A stretch of 64,000 bases of DNA from Dactylorhiza incarnata (GCA_033032865.1 JAWHQI010000099.1:3523501-3587500), one strand, 5' to 3'. Positions 11,832 to 23,139 are shown, numbered from the stretch's first letter. Notes: generated by a model not told the origin, from the sequence alone. Numbers and translations: made by a program.

Positions 11832-12029
11832 TGATGTCTTGTGAGTTCCTGCATTGAAACAGAAAGAGCGAAGTAGAGAGGAAAATGGAGGAGAGTGAAA
11901 CTGAGAGAAATCAAAAAGCACAATAAGGTCGAATGCCTGAGTTGCTTTGAGTAGATTAATCATCACAACTTAGGGTTATATTCGAAGCAACATTGAAAAG
12001 AGATGAATTCAGCACGCCAAAACATGTTG

Positions 12030-12260
12030 ATATTGCTTCTAGAAGTAGTCTGCGCACGCTTTGCAAAGTCAACGTAATGCCGAGTAGAAATCGACGTGGC
12101 TCCAAATATAGTCAGCAACCATGATGTTGATGTAAGCGTCAATATGTATTCGATGCTACGTCGAGTTTTATTCAAATGAACTATCCCAATCTGCTCTCGA
12201 AGATGATGTCGAATAGAAATCGACGGTGCGTCAATTAGTATTCGAAGCAGCTCTGATTGA
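12030..12260 (-). repeat. Palindrome array in Sire-2 pol-ORF3 spacer
   Basis: Several GTCGAAT...ATCGAC inverted pairs lie between the pol stop and the ORF3-like region. The same motif forms the array inside Sire-2 gag (15770-15867 and 21624-21740). Confidence 0.65.
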
Positions 12261-12347
12261 AATAGTTTTTTTTTCTTAAAAATTTTGCTATTTTTCCCAG
12301 CAAGACCTTTCCATAAAAAATTAGATTTAATACATAATAGAGGTGTC

Positions 12348-14609
12348 CTAGAGGGCTCCATCAAGCATTCCCAGTGCATTGATGAAGAACTTGTGCTTAC
12401 TTTCATCAAGTGGCTTAGTGAAGATGTCAGCCCTTTGAATTTTAGTGAGAAAGTGGTGCCTTATCTCTATTTGCTTAGTTCCGCTGTGGAGAACAAGATT
12501 GGAAGCTATAGAAATTGCACTAGAGCTATCACAAAATATTGTGGAATTGACAAGAGAAAAGTTGTAGTCTGACAACTAATTTTACATCCACAGTATTTGT
12601 GAGCAGCAGCTTCCTGCAGCTATATACTCAGCTTCAGCTGTAGAAGTAGAGAATGTGGTTTGCTTCTTGCTAAATCATGAGTTCAATCTAGCACCCAGGA
12701 ATTGACATGTTCTTGAGGTGCTTTTTCTATCCAGCCTGCAACCAACATAGTCTGCATCTAAATAGCCAACTAAGTCAAATCTAGATTTTGCTGGATACCA
12801 CAAGCCAAGTTTAGGTGTCCCTTTAGATATCTGAGTATCCTTTTTACAGAACTCATGTGGGATTCCTTGTGGTCAACCTAAAATCTAGCACATATACAGG
12901 TAGCAAACATTATATCAGGTCTGCTAGCTGTCAGATAGAGAAGAGAACCAATAGCTGCTCTGTAAGTCTTCTGATCAAAGGACTTACCCTTTTCATCTCT
13001 ATCTAAAACAACATTAGTTGCCATGGGGGTTTTCATGATAGAGGCATTTTCCATCCCAAACCTCTTGATGAGTTTTCTTGTATACTTGGATTGGGATATG
13101 AAAATGCCATCTGCATTCTGCCTTACATAGAGGCTTAAGAAATAGGATAGTTCCCCCCATGCTACTCATTTCAAATCTTGACTGCACTAGGTAAGCAAAC
13201 CTTTTGCATATTGATTAATCTGTTGACCCAAATATAATATCATCTACATATATTTGCACTAGTAAGAGCTGATTCTTATATGCTCTTTTGAAGAGTATTT
13301 TATCCACTTTCCCTCTTTCAAAGGAGTGTTCCAGAAGAAAGCTGGATAAGGTCTCATACCAAGCTCTTGGATCTTGCTTGAGGCCATACAATGATTTATC
13401 TAACCTATATACAAAGGAGGGAAAATATGGATTAACAAAACCTGGGGGCTGCTCTACATACACTTCTTCCTGAAGAGTTTCATTTAGGAATGCACTCTTC
13501 ACATCCATTTGATAGACTTTAATCTTCATGTGTGCAGCATAGGCAAGGAACATTCTAATGGCCTCCAGCCTTGCTACTAGAGCAAATGACTGGTTAAAGT
13601 CAATCCCCTCCTCTTGCCTATAGTTCCTGACTATGACTCATGTTGAGTCCATCTTGTTTTTGAATACCCATTTTATTCCAATGACTGGGTAATTCCTTGG
13701 TCTTTCAACCAATGTCCAGACCTTATTTCTCTCAAATTGGGTTAGCTCTTCTTGCATTGTAGATATCCAGTGAGGATCATTATCTGCTTCTTCAAACTTC
13801 TTAGGTTTATATTGATAGAGAAAACATTGCAATTTTGTTTCATTTGGCAGCTGATTCCTTATCTTAACTCCAACTATCAAATCTCCTATAACTTGAGTTG
13901 GAGGATGATCCTTCAGAGTCATCCTGGTTCTTATTGAGTTATTAAGGAGGTTTTTTCTTCCTAAAGATACGCTTGCTCATTGACAATGGGAGCACCATCT
14001 TCATTCTCTAGGATGATCTCAGTGGCTGGTTGTTCAGGTGCTGTAAGTTCCTCTTCATCAGCTGCAGAGTCTTCATCGGAATCAGTATTCACTTTCTATT
14101 TTCCTTTGTCTTGACACAATGATGAATGATCCATGAAGCTGATCCTTTCAACTTGCTCTGCTAGTTGGTCTTCTTCATGCAGAACAGTGCTGGAGGAAGT
14201 TTCCTTCACCTTATAAAACATGTTAGCTTCATCAAAGACCATATGCACATACTCCTCAATCTTGAGAGAGCTTTTATTATAGCACATGTAGGCCTTGCTT
14301 GATGAGGAGTATCCCAATAATATTCCATCATCAGCCTTCTTGTCAAATTTGGCAAGATGACTTTTCCCATTGTTGAGGATAATGCAAGTACAACCAAAGA
14401 TCCTAAAGCAAGTGACTATAGGTGCCTTTCCCTTCAATAACTCATAGGGAGTCTTCAACTTTGTCTTGTGAATGAGGCTTCTATTTAGAACATAGTTGGT
14501 AGTATTCACTGCCTCGGCCTAAAAGGACTTTGGCAAATTGGATTCAGCTAATAATGTCCTTCCCGATTCAATTAAGGTTCTATTTTTTCCTTTCAGCCAC
14601 CCCATTTTG

Positions 14610-14643
<34 letters not shown>

Positions 14644-15541
14644 CTAGGAGCTGAAAGCTTTGTCTTATCCCTACATCCTCACAAAATATTCACATTAATT
14701 GATTTTCAAACTTAGTACCATGATCACTTCTGATCACAACAAACTGAGTGTTGAATTCAGATTGATTCTATCTAATGAATCTTGAGAGGATCTTGAAGGT
14801 GTCTGACTTAGCTTTTAGAAAGAACACCTAGCTGAATCTAGAAAAGTCATCAACAATGACTAGAGTATAGGACTTACCTGCTAAGCTCTGAGTGGAGATA
14901 AGACCAAATAGGTCCAGGTGTAATAGGTATAGGATTCTGGGGGACTAATTCTTACCAATTGGTTTGAATGATGATTTGACCTGCTTTCCTAGTTGCCAGG
15001 CTCTACAGGGATGGTCTTTATTAAACATACCTATTGGTAAGCCTCTTACTAGGTTAAGCTTAGAGAGTTTAGCAATGGTCTTAAAATTAAGATGACTGAG
15101 TCTCCTATGCCACAGCTCATTGTTTTCTAACTGAGAATTGAATAACCAGATCTCTGACTTAGAATACTCAAAGTCTACAACATAAACCTTACCTTTCCTA
15201 AGGCCAGTCAACGCAATTTGATCAGATACAAAGCTAACTATATGACATAAAGACTTAGTGAATACAACTTTGTATTCACCATCACAAAGCTGACTAATAC
15301 TAATTAGATTATGTTGAAGTCCTTCAACATAAGATACCTTAGAGAAGGATACTTCCCCAATCCTAAGCAAACCATATCCTTTGGTTTGACCAGAGTGGGA
15401 ATTCCCAAAAATTACCTTAGGCCCTTTCTTAGCCTTGTAGTTGTCCAACAATTCTTTTGCTCCAGTCATATGCATGGAGCATCCACTGTCCAGATACTAC
15501 TGCTGGTTTTTGGTTGAACAGTCTCCTTTCTGCACATGAAA
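12348..15541 (-). pseudogene. pol: Sire-2 pol (heavily decayed)
   Basis: Minus-strand remains of protease (YLDSG...HMTG near 15490), GAG-pre-integrase, integrase (DLFG; RSDHGT with the following E changed to [11 protein letters not shown]), reverse transcriptase (13553-13215, YVDD present) and RNase H (ending DIFTKPLDE near 12400). The tryptophan before YLDSG is a TAG stop. One zinc-binding cysteine of integrase is tryptophan. A 30-base G run (C on the coding strand) sits in the integrase core, and RNase H lacks about 15 residues near its end. Several frames must be combined to follow the gene, so no functional protein is possible. Confidence 0.9.
14612..14641. repeat. 30-base poly-G run
   Basis: An uninterrupted run of 30 G on the plus strand within the Sire-2 integrase, at a place where related copies have only a short C-rich codon pair before CAACAAAATGG. 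It may be a real homopolymer expansion or a sequencing/assembly artefact. Confidence 0.9.
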
Positions 15542-15867
15542 TCAAACATTAGTATAGACCCTCACTTGTTGGGGTCCCTTTCTTCTATCATCATATGGAG
15601 TTATGAAAGAATAAGATGTTTTTTCAGTATACCCCTTAAGCTGAAGAGGTGTTGCATTGTTATGCCGACAATGTTTGGCTAAGTGCCCAATCTTAGAGCA
15701 ACAAAAACATCTAGGAATGTAAGTAGAGAAAGATTTAGGTGGCTGAAAATTTCTTGTTGGAAGCATGCGTCGATAAGAAATCGACGCATCTTTAGAGTTG
15801 CGTCAAGTGTAATTCGACATGTCTGCATAGTTAAGTCGATGATAATTCGATGCAGAATATTGGTTGC
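15542..15867 (-). pseudogene. gag: Sire-2 gag, C-terminal part with zinc knuckle
   Basis: Encodes a CX2CX4HX4C knuckle (about 15690-15650) matching the second knuckle of Sire-5 gag, then ends at TGA (15542-15544). The protease region continues in the same frame after that stop, with a CAG at 15530-15532. Upstream it joins the 33-bp repeat array in which Gyp-1 is inserted. Confidence 0.8.
15770..15867 (-). repeat. 33-bp tandem repeat in gag linker, left part
   Basis: Units of about 33 bp begin GTTG(C/A)GTCGA and contain ATTCGAC. They continue at 21624-21740 on the other side of Gyp-1. The period of 11 codons would keep the frame. The TCGA palindromes match those in the Sire-2 post-pol spacer. 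Confidence 0.7.
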
Positions 15868-17050
15868 TGATGCGCAAAACTATATCCGCAAACGATAACG
15901 ACAAGTGTACCGTATCGAATGTAGTATTGGTTATTAAAACAAGGTCGTATTAGACTCGGGGCGGTTGAGTACTCTTACTTCAAGAAAGTCTCTATTATTT
16001 TATCAATTAAAACTTGAGGTTGATTTTGCAAAGGAAAATAAAAAATATGAATTAAAAGAACGGTTAGCACTAGATCTTTGAATCACCTTGGAGATAAAAA
16101 TAAGAACAAAGAATAAAAGCGCATTCTCTTAACAAATTAGCTTTGACCGTGGAGATTCCCGAACTATGAACGCACCTCTCTCGAGGATGCGCTCAACTGA
16201 GTTTAGGTTGATCAATCGAACTCTCGTTCTAGAATCGAAACCCCTAAAACTCGCCTTATTAAGGTGAATCCCGCTATTGGCTTTTACTCCAATCCGGAAG
16301 GGTAACGTCGTCCTCTCTCGAGGATTGCATTTTACTCTTTTTTATCCTTGAGTGATCGATTCGTCTTACGAGCCTCTCGGCTAACTAAAGAACGAAAACA
16401 AGAACAAGAATTATATATCGAAAATATAATCTCGTTGTCTTAAAATCAAGGGTAAATCTTAAGCATTTTTGAAAAGAGAGATAACAACTATTGATTATTT
16501 CATGACTTATATCATTCCTTGGATCATCTTGATCGAGTACTAATAATATTTAGTTACTCATGGAGATTGAGGAATAAAAATAAATAAAAGAGCACATCAT
16601 AAAAGAGAGAGGAAATGAGAGAAGAAAAGAACTATTTTATTAAATTATTAAGAAAGTTACAAGCTAGGAATTGAAAATTACAAACTATTTTAATTGAACG
16701 TACCAATTGCAAGAAGAAAAGGAGTACACGAACTACTAAAATATGAAATTAACGACATGAAATGAAAAGTCTAAGTCCTAAAAATTGGTCCCTGAAGATC
16801 TGGAGAAGCTCCCTTTAAATAGGCAGAAATTTGATGTTACACGCCCTTGGTCACGCCCGTGACCTGGGGCGTGTAAATGAATTTTCTGCTCCAAGTGTCC
16901 AGAAAACCTGAAAACATAAAATAAACATAAGTTAGCTTATGAAATTAAAATATGAAAGATTTATATGATATAATTTAGATAAAAGACATAATTTCATATT
17001 AAAATAATAATAAAACTATACTAAAAGATGAGTAAATAAATTACTCATCA
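15868..17050 (-). repeat. Gyp-1 3' LTR
   Basis: 1183 bp, TGATGCG...CTCATCA on the plus strand. It holds a nested palindrome at about 16842-16880 (ACACGCCC...GGGCGTGT around TCACG/CGTGA). Confidence 0.9.
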
Positions 17051-17066
17051 AACACCCCCATACTTA
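17051..17066 (-). promoter_or_regulatory. Gyp-1 polypurine tract
   Basis: On the minus strand AAGTATGGGGGTGTT directly precedes the 3' LTR. It is the same type as in Gyp-2 and Gyp-3. Confidence 0.8.
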
Positions 17067-18374
17067 CTCGTTTGCTAGTCCCGAGCAAACAACTTTTCAT
17101 AGGTGTAGAGAAATTTAAATACTAGAAAAAGAAATTTTATCTCAAGGAATAAAAATGCGAAGTCTTACGCCTACGTGTAGAGATCTTAGTTGAAAGACCT
17201 ATTCAGCATAACAATTAGCTTATAATTTTCAAAAATGCGATTTAACATATTGCTTTTACTTTTAAGTTGAAAGCTCGGTAAATTCTCGAATGCTATTCAA
17301 GGATTGGGTAGCGTGTTTTCTAAGATCAATATTACCCAAAATTGAGTTTCGGGATAGCCTCCAAAGAAATCCATCAATGACGATGGCCATAGGCTTGCCC
17401 AGTCGCACTCTCTCCACTACACAAGTATAATGTTATAGCTTAAAGATCAAAAGGGCTTTCATTAGGAGTGAAACTTGGCTTAGGTTTATGATTTGGATTT
17501 GGAAATAAAAAAGATAGAATATTACGGCTAAGGATCACACTAAACCAAGGTGAGAGTTTCGCAAAATTATCAGAAATTTAAACCTCGCATAAGAGTTGTT
17601 ATGAAGCAAAACTCTCATATTTTTCAAAAATGAGGCCATGAATACTTTTTTTATAATTTTCTTTTTCACAGTTGGCCAATAATTTTTCATATATTATTTT
17701 TTATTTTTTATTTTCATAATAGCTCCGAATAGGAAGTTGTAATTTCCTTATTTTCACAATTGAACCCATTGCAGAAGTTTAATTAATCTCAAATATTTAG
17801 TGTGATCATGGGTGGATGTTTTGGCTTTGGTGAAAATGAAAGGTGGAGGTAGCAAAGGAAAAAAGAAAAGGCCCAAAGTGTTTAAACAATGAAATTTTTT
17901 TTAAAGGTGGGCAAACAGGCACAAACGATCAAAAGATGGCCTAAATCACTTCTAAAAACTATGCCAAACCTATGCAAATGCTTCGAGAATCGCTAGAGGC
18001 AAGTTCTAGCCATCGAGAAAGAATATCCTTCCGTTCAAAATGTGTAATATTTCTCTAGTAAGCTTCTACGTACTCACTTGATTTATTCTCAAATTCTACC
18101 GGATTCAAGGTAAGAGTAAAACAAAAATGTTTTCTCGCAGTTAGAAAATCATAAATCTAATTTTATGCTGAATAGTTAATTTTGACATAGAATTCTACAA
18201 ATGCGTGCGCTTAACTAGGAACACTGCATGAGTCAACAATTTTATTCCAAAATTCAAAATCTAATGAAGTATAAAAATTCCCTACGACACTATACAAAAG
18301 CAAATCTACTGAGGATTTTGCAAATAAGTAAGTATAAAAGTTCGGCAATAAATTTTAATTAATTTTTTTTCTTC

Positions 18375-18460
18375 TTGGACTTCCCAAGCTCAACCCGGTG
18401 AAGGGCTCGCAAGGTACTAGAGGCTGTGATGGGAATTCAAGCCCAAAGCGTCCTTTCCAA
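18375..18460 (-). repeat. Direct repeat flanking the Gyp-1 ORF, copy 1
   Basis: About 85 bp, copied at 20212-20296 in the leader of the same element, and at about 27345-27430 in Gyp-2. One copy lies on each side of the Gyp-1 ORF. Confidence 0.75.
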
Positions 18461-18544
18461 GAAATTTTATTTTTGTTAGATAGAAAATATTTATGTTATT
18501 TTTTTTCAAATAAAAAGAAATATAACGAAAGCAATGCTACACCC

Positions 18545-18595
18545 TCATACTTAAAATTAAACATTGTCCCCAATGTTTAAAACTAAGTATGAAGA
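18545..18595 (-). repeat. Near-perfect ~50-bp palindrome downstream of the ORF
   Basis: Outer arms TCATACTTA/TAAGTATGA and inner arms TTAAACATTG/CAATGTTTAA. The same palindrome occurs in Gyp-2 at 27570-27620. The minus strand reads like an internal second polypurine tract region. Confidence 0.75.
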
Positions 18596-18687
18596 ACACT
18601 TGAAAAATAATTTTTTTTAAAAGAAAAATACATTAAATAAAAGATAAGCAAGGGGTGCCTCCCAAGAGCGCTTTCTTTTTCCCGTCT

Positions 18688-20103
18688 TTAAGCTAGACGG
18701 TTAGTGTTAGGAAAAGGGAAATCTAAATGGAGGTGGACAGACAACTCCCCTAATTCACGCGTAGGTGAATGTGCCGGCGTCAGTCGCACAGCTACTCTTC
18801 CATTTATCTTGTGATTGTCCTTTTGTCCTTGAACTTGAATATGTAAATCCAAATCACCTATACATACCTGAGGTGATTTGAATTTATAAATATGGGCGGC
18901 ATATGGATCATCAATTAATTGGGGTAGCAACGACTCATCTTCAACCTAGAAATTATTAGTATAAAGAGGATCACAATTAAACTTGTCAGATAATATTTCG
19001 CAAGGAGGAGGCGCTTGCGAAAATAAATGATTAAGCTCCGGTTGTTCCTTTTCCAAAATAAAATTTTCATTAGGAAAATCTAGCGTATTACCAAGCGGAA
19101 TGAGATATTCGGACACAAAAATTTCATGAATTTCTGATTGAATTAAAATAGAAGGGATTTGCGAAAATTCATGATAAAGAAAAGAAGATCCGGGTGAAGT
19201 AGGAGAGGAAACTTGTTCTTCTTCTAGTTCATCCGGGGTGCCCGAAACATTAAGAATTTCTTGGTAAGAGAATTTTTCTTCATAATTGGGAAAAGAAACT
19301 ATGAGAGTACTTGAGCAATCATGTTCCACCATAACTAAATTTTCCAAAGACGAGAAAAAAACACTAGAAGAAAGAAAATTCTCATCTAAATTCTGGGGTG
19401 GAGTATCAAATTGAAAAAAGCGGATATTCCCCAAAATTAGAGTACGAAAATTGCGACGCAAAAGAAGAACAAGAATTCGGATCTAAAGTTTTATCTTCAT
19501 CGCCCTGAAGACTATCCGGGTGACCGTGCCACCAAGAATAATCTACTTTGGGGCTAGAAGACGAATTTCTAGAGGCCGAAAAATTATTCTCCTGAAAATT
19601 AGAAAAATCATTTTCCTCTAAATTTTGGGGGGCATTATCTATTTGGATCTGCGAAATTTCCCCCAAATTAGAGAACAAAGACTGCGGTGTATAAGAAGAA
19701 AAACAAAAATTCGGATCTAGAGATTTATCTTCGTTGCTCCGGGAACTATCCGGGTGAGCTTGCCACGAGGAATAATCAACTTCGGAGCTAGAAGAACAAT
19801 TATTAAATGCGGAAAAATTATTCTCATTAAAATTAGAAAATTTATTTTCATCAAAGTTTGAAAAATTATTTTCATTAAAAGATGAAAAATTATGATCATA
19901 ATTATTATCAAAATTATTTGCATAATATTGAGGATAATTATTTTCATAATAATTATTTTGGGAATAAGAATGTAAATACATTCCTCACTTTGATGAGGCG
20001 CACCACAATAATAACAACTAATTTGGCATTTTCGTGCGGTTTGTAAGATATAAACTTGGTTTGTAAGCTCGGCAACTTTAACGGCCAATTCGGATAATTT
20101 CAT
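18688..20103 (-). pseudogene. Gyp-1 gag-like protein (broken)
   Basis: Minus-strand ORF starting at 20103. An N-terminal helix-like stretch is followed by a CX2CX3HX4C knuckle (about 20020-19985), the spacing seen in Athila-type gag. Next is an Asn/Tyr/Phe-rich low-complexity region, then about two and a half repeats of roughly 75 residues containing VDYS.W..HPDS and LDPN, then a Glu-rich tail. Frame changes near 19985 and 19420 and an in-frame TAG at 18946-18948 break it. It is the only coding region of the element. The exact role is unknown, nucleic-acid binding by the knuckle being the reasonable guess. Confidence 0.65.
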
Positions 20104-20211
20104 AATAAAAAAATAAATAAAAAGGAAACAACCTTTACCTAAATGAATGGAATTTTATAAATATTTTTATTATAATTTTTTTTTTCAAAAAAAAAACGGG
20201 TTAAATTAATC

Positions 20212-20296
20212 CCGGACTTCCCAAGATCTACCCGTTGAAGGGTTTGCAAGGTACTAGAGGCTATGATGAGAATTCAAGCCCAAAGCGTCCGTCCTT
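20212..20296 (-). repeat. Direct repeat flanking the Gyp-1 ORF, copy 2
   Basis: Leader copy of the repeat at 18375-18460. The interval 20104-20418 otherwise holds only A/T-rich leader. Confidence 0.75.
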
Positions 20297-20418
20297 TCTG
20301 AGAATTTAGATTGCACTTTTTAAATTTTAATTTTTTTTTAAAATTTTTAAGAGAAGGGGGAGAAGAAAGAGAACGATAAAATTAATAAATATTTCTTTTT
20401 TTCGGAATATCAACCATT

Positions 20419-20436
20419 TCCCCGGCAACGGCGCCA
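20419..20436 (-). promoter_or_regulatory. Gyp-1 primer binding site, tRNA-Asp type
   Basis: The minus strand reads TGGCGCCGTTGCCGGGGA, six bases after the 5' LTR end. This is the primer site typical of plant Athila/Tat-type Ty3 elements. Confidence 0.85.
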
Positions 20437-20442
20437 AAAACT

Positions 20443-21623
20443 TGATGCGCAAAACTATATCCGCAAACGATAACGGCAAGTGTACCGTATCGAATGTAGT
20501 ATATGTTATTAAAACAAGGTCGTATTAGACTCGGGGCGGTTGAGTACTCTTACTTCAAGAAAGTCTCTATTATTTTATCAATTAAAACTTGAGGTTGATT
20601 TTGCAAAGGAAAATAAAAAATATGAATTAAAAGAACGGTTAGCACTAGATCTTTGAATCACCTTGGAGATAAAAATAAGAACAAAGAATAAAAGCGCATT
20701 CTCTTAACAAAATAGCTTTGACCATGGAGATTCCCGAACTATGAACGCACCTCTCTCGAAGATGCGCTCACCTGAGTTTAGGTTGATCAATCGAACTCTC
20801 GTTCTAGAATCGAAACCCCTAAAACTCGCCTTATTGAGGTGAATCCCGCTTATTGGCTTTTACTCCAATCCGGAAGGGTAACGTCGTCCTCTCTCGAGGA
20901 TTGCATTCTACTCTTTTTATCCTTGAGTGATCGATTCGTCTTACGAGCTTCTCGGCTAACTAAAGAACGAAAACAAGAACAAGAATTATATATCGAAAAT
21001 ATAATCTCGTTGTCTTAAAATCAAGGGTAAATCTTAAGCATTTTTGAAAAGAGAGATAACAACTATAGATTATTTCATGACTTATATCATTCCTTGGATC
21101 ATCTCGATCGAGTACTAATAATATTTAGTTACTCATGGAGATTGAGGAATAAAAATAAATAAAAGAGCACATCATAAAAGAGAGGAAATGAGAGAAGAAA
21201 AGAACTATTTTATTAAATTGCTAAGAAAGTTACAAGCTAGGAATTGAAAATTACAAACTATTTTAATTGAACGTACCAATTGCAAGAAGAAAAGGAGTAC
21301 ACAAACTACTAAAATATGAAATTAACGACATGAAATGAAAAGTCTAAGTCCTAAAAATTGGTCCCTGAAGATCTGGAGAATCTCCCTTTAAATAGGCAGA
21401 AATTTGATGTTACACGCCCTTGGTCACGCCCGTGACCTGGGGCGTGTAAATGAATTTTCTGCTCCAAGTGTCCAGAAAACCTGAAAATATAAAATAAACA
21501 TAAGTTAGCTTATGAAATTAAAATATGAAAGATTTATATGATATAATTTAGATAAAAGACATAATTTCATATTAAAATAATAATAAAACTATACTAAAAG
21601 ATGAGTAAATAAATTACTCATTA
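20443..21623 (-). repeat. Gyp-1 5' LTR
   Basis: 1181 bp, pairs with 15868-17050. It ends CATTA instead of CATCA. Target duplication GTTGC follows at 21624-21628. Confidence 0.9.
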
Positions 21624-21740
21624 GTTGCGTCGAATAAATTCGACGCACCCCCATACTTACTTCGAGTTGATGTCGACGTATATGCTAAACTCTGTCGAGT
21701 TGCATTCGACACATCTTTAAATTGCGTAGAGTTCTAGTCG
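21624..21740 (-). repeat. 33-bp tandem repeat in gag linker, right part
   Basis: Continuation of the array at 15770-15867. The first unit is 42 bp because it contains CACCCCCATACTTACT (21646-21661), which is identical to the Gyp-1 polypurine-tract region at 17053-17068. Confidence 0.7.
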
Positions 21741-22372
21741 ACATATGATTCTTTTTATTAAGATTTTTATAATTTTTGTTTGTCTTTTCTAAGGGGTGTT
21801 TACCTAGAATTCCTGTTTGATTAGTAGTGCTTATCCTATTGAATATAGTGAGTTTATTAGGGTTATTATTTTGTTCTTCACCTGATTCTAAGTTGTTATT
21901 AGGTTGATTCATGATAGACCTAATGAAAGCTACAGGATTTTCCCAAGCATGTTTGCCAGGGATTAATGAGCTAGAGGATGGTAGTCTTTCTAGATCAAGA
22001 TGATCAAATCTCTTGGAGAGATTTTGTGAGATATCCTTAAGATTTTGACTCCTTCCATTGAGTGAGTCCTCAAAGGATTTTGCCTTTGTAAGTTCTTTCT
22101 CTATATCAGAATTTTCATTAACTAATGTGTATATTTCTTTTTCTTTCTTAAACAGTTGACCTCTCAAATCATAGTTAGCTGAGTACATCATGTCCTTCCT
22201 AAGGTCTTCCAGTTCTATTCTGATTATGTTAAGTTCCTTTTGACTGTTAATGTAATCTTAGCAGAATTCAATGAAGCAATCTTTAAAATCTTTTGAAGAA
22301 AACCCAAAATCATCAAAAATTATTACCTGATTTTCAGCAGTAGAGTCTTCCAGAGCCATTAAGCAGGCTTCT
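21624..22372 (-). pseudogene. gag: Sire-2 gag, central coiled-coil part
   Basis: On the minus strand the frame enters at the Sire-3 junction with a stretch like the LMA...D/E motif of Sire-1 and Sire-5 gag. It meets a TAA at 22258-22260, then continues as a Lys/Glu-rich coiled coil to TAG at 21685. The last part (21740-21624) is the 33-bp repeat array of TCGA palindromes. The first zinc knuckle would lie outside, beyond Sire-3. Confidence 0.7.
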
Positions 22373-22684
22373 TGTTGGGTATTGTAGCCAGAATAACCTT
22401 GATTTGAAGAAGTGACCCTTGAACTAAGATGAATTGATATTGTATTTGAAGTTGTTTCTTAGTGGTGTGTTTGCAGGACTATAATTGCTAAGCACAAACC
22501 AATGTCAGGTTACAATGAGTCATAAACACAGGCCTATGCAATGTAATCCCTCACTGTGTAGACCAAGGTGTTGACTTATGTAAAATCTCTCTATTGGGAT
22601 GTACTTCATATTCAAACACTATGGAGAAGACAAGGTGAAGTTGGTGCTGAAATAAGAAATGGAAGAATAATAGTCTAAGTCCTT

Positions 22685-23030
22685 TTCGTCGAGTGGTCTT
22701 GAAGAATCCAAGTAAATTTGTCGAGACAACTCGTGAAGACTTAGCTATTCGTCGAATTCACTCGAGAAGACTAATAGATTTTGTTAAGTGTTTTTCGTCG
22801 AGTAAAGGATAGTTCACTCGAGAACACTCAATGAATTCGTTGAGTGGTCTGTCGATTTCTTGTGAGCGTTCGACGAATTCGTCGAGTGCTCTCGTGAAAT
22901 ACTCGAGTGGTCTAAGATTCTTTTCTTCCCATCTCAGCTCATTTCTCTAAGTGTAATTCGTCGAGTCTTAGTATGAATTTGTTGAGTAATCATGTATTCA
23001 ACGAGTCCACTCGGCGAATCCAGACATTGC
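22685..23030 (+). repeat. U3 array of TTCGTCGA / ACTCGA motifs
   Basis: More than ten degenerate copies of TTCGTCGAG, CTCGAGAA and their complements upstream of the TATA box. Related to, but not the same as, the arrays of Sire-1 and Sire-5. Confidence 0.75.
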
Positions 23031-23139
23031 ATGTTTTCTTCTATTCGACGCGATTTTTTCCTTTTAGGGGTTTTCGTCTATGTACAGTACACGTGGACCT
23101 CTTTCCTTAAGTCAATGTTATAGCTGTTTGAAGGAGTGC

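Larger units (their letters stand above)
17067..18687 (-). other. Gyp-1 3' non-coding region with blocks conserved in Gyp-3
   Basis: No gene seen. On the minus strand 17344-17424 matches Gyp-3 56030-56104, including a 22-base identical core starting CATTGATGG. A second block, about 17951-18070, matches Gyp-3 55360-55490. Differences fall at all codon positions, so the blocks do not look protein-coding. They lie about 300 and 900 bases upstream of the 3' LTR. Confidence 0.65.
15868..21623 (-). mobile_element. Gyp-1: non-autonomous Ty3-type element with gag-like ORF only
   Basis: Two LTRs of about 1.18 kb (15868-17050 and 20443-21623) have TGATG...CATCA ends, the right copy ending CATTA. They are flanked by GTTGC at 15863-15867 and 21624-21628. 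The minus-strand orientation is set by a tRNA-Asp-type primer site at 20419-20436 and a polypurine tract at 17051-17066. The 3.4 kb interior has a broken gag-like ORF and no protease, integrase or reverse transcriptase. I count about 17 substitutions between the LTRs (about 1.4 percent), so it is fairly young. It would need enzymes from another element. Confidence 0.9.
10597..22372 (-). mobile_element. Sire-2: old minus-strand copia (Sirevirus-like) element, interrupted
   Basis: On the minus strand, from right to left: gag centre (22372-21624), Gyp-1 insertion, gag end (15867-15542), pol (15541-12348), palindrome-rich spacer, and an ORF3-like region (about 11831-10597). No LTR of its own is in the window. 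Its 5' part is beyond Sire-3 and its 3' part beyond Sire-1. Sire-1 is inserted at 10597, Gyp-1 between 15867 and 21624, and Sire-3 at 22372. Many stops and deletions show it is the oldest layer of the nest. Confidence 0.85.

Noticed and set aside
17344..17424. Conserved Gyp-1/Gyp-3 block as a small protein gene
   Set aside because: It can be read in one frame, but substitutions fall mostly at first and second codon positions, so protein constraint is not supported.
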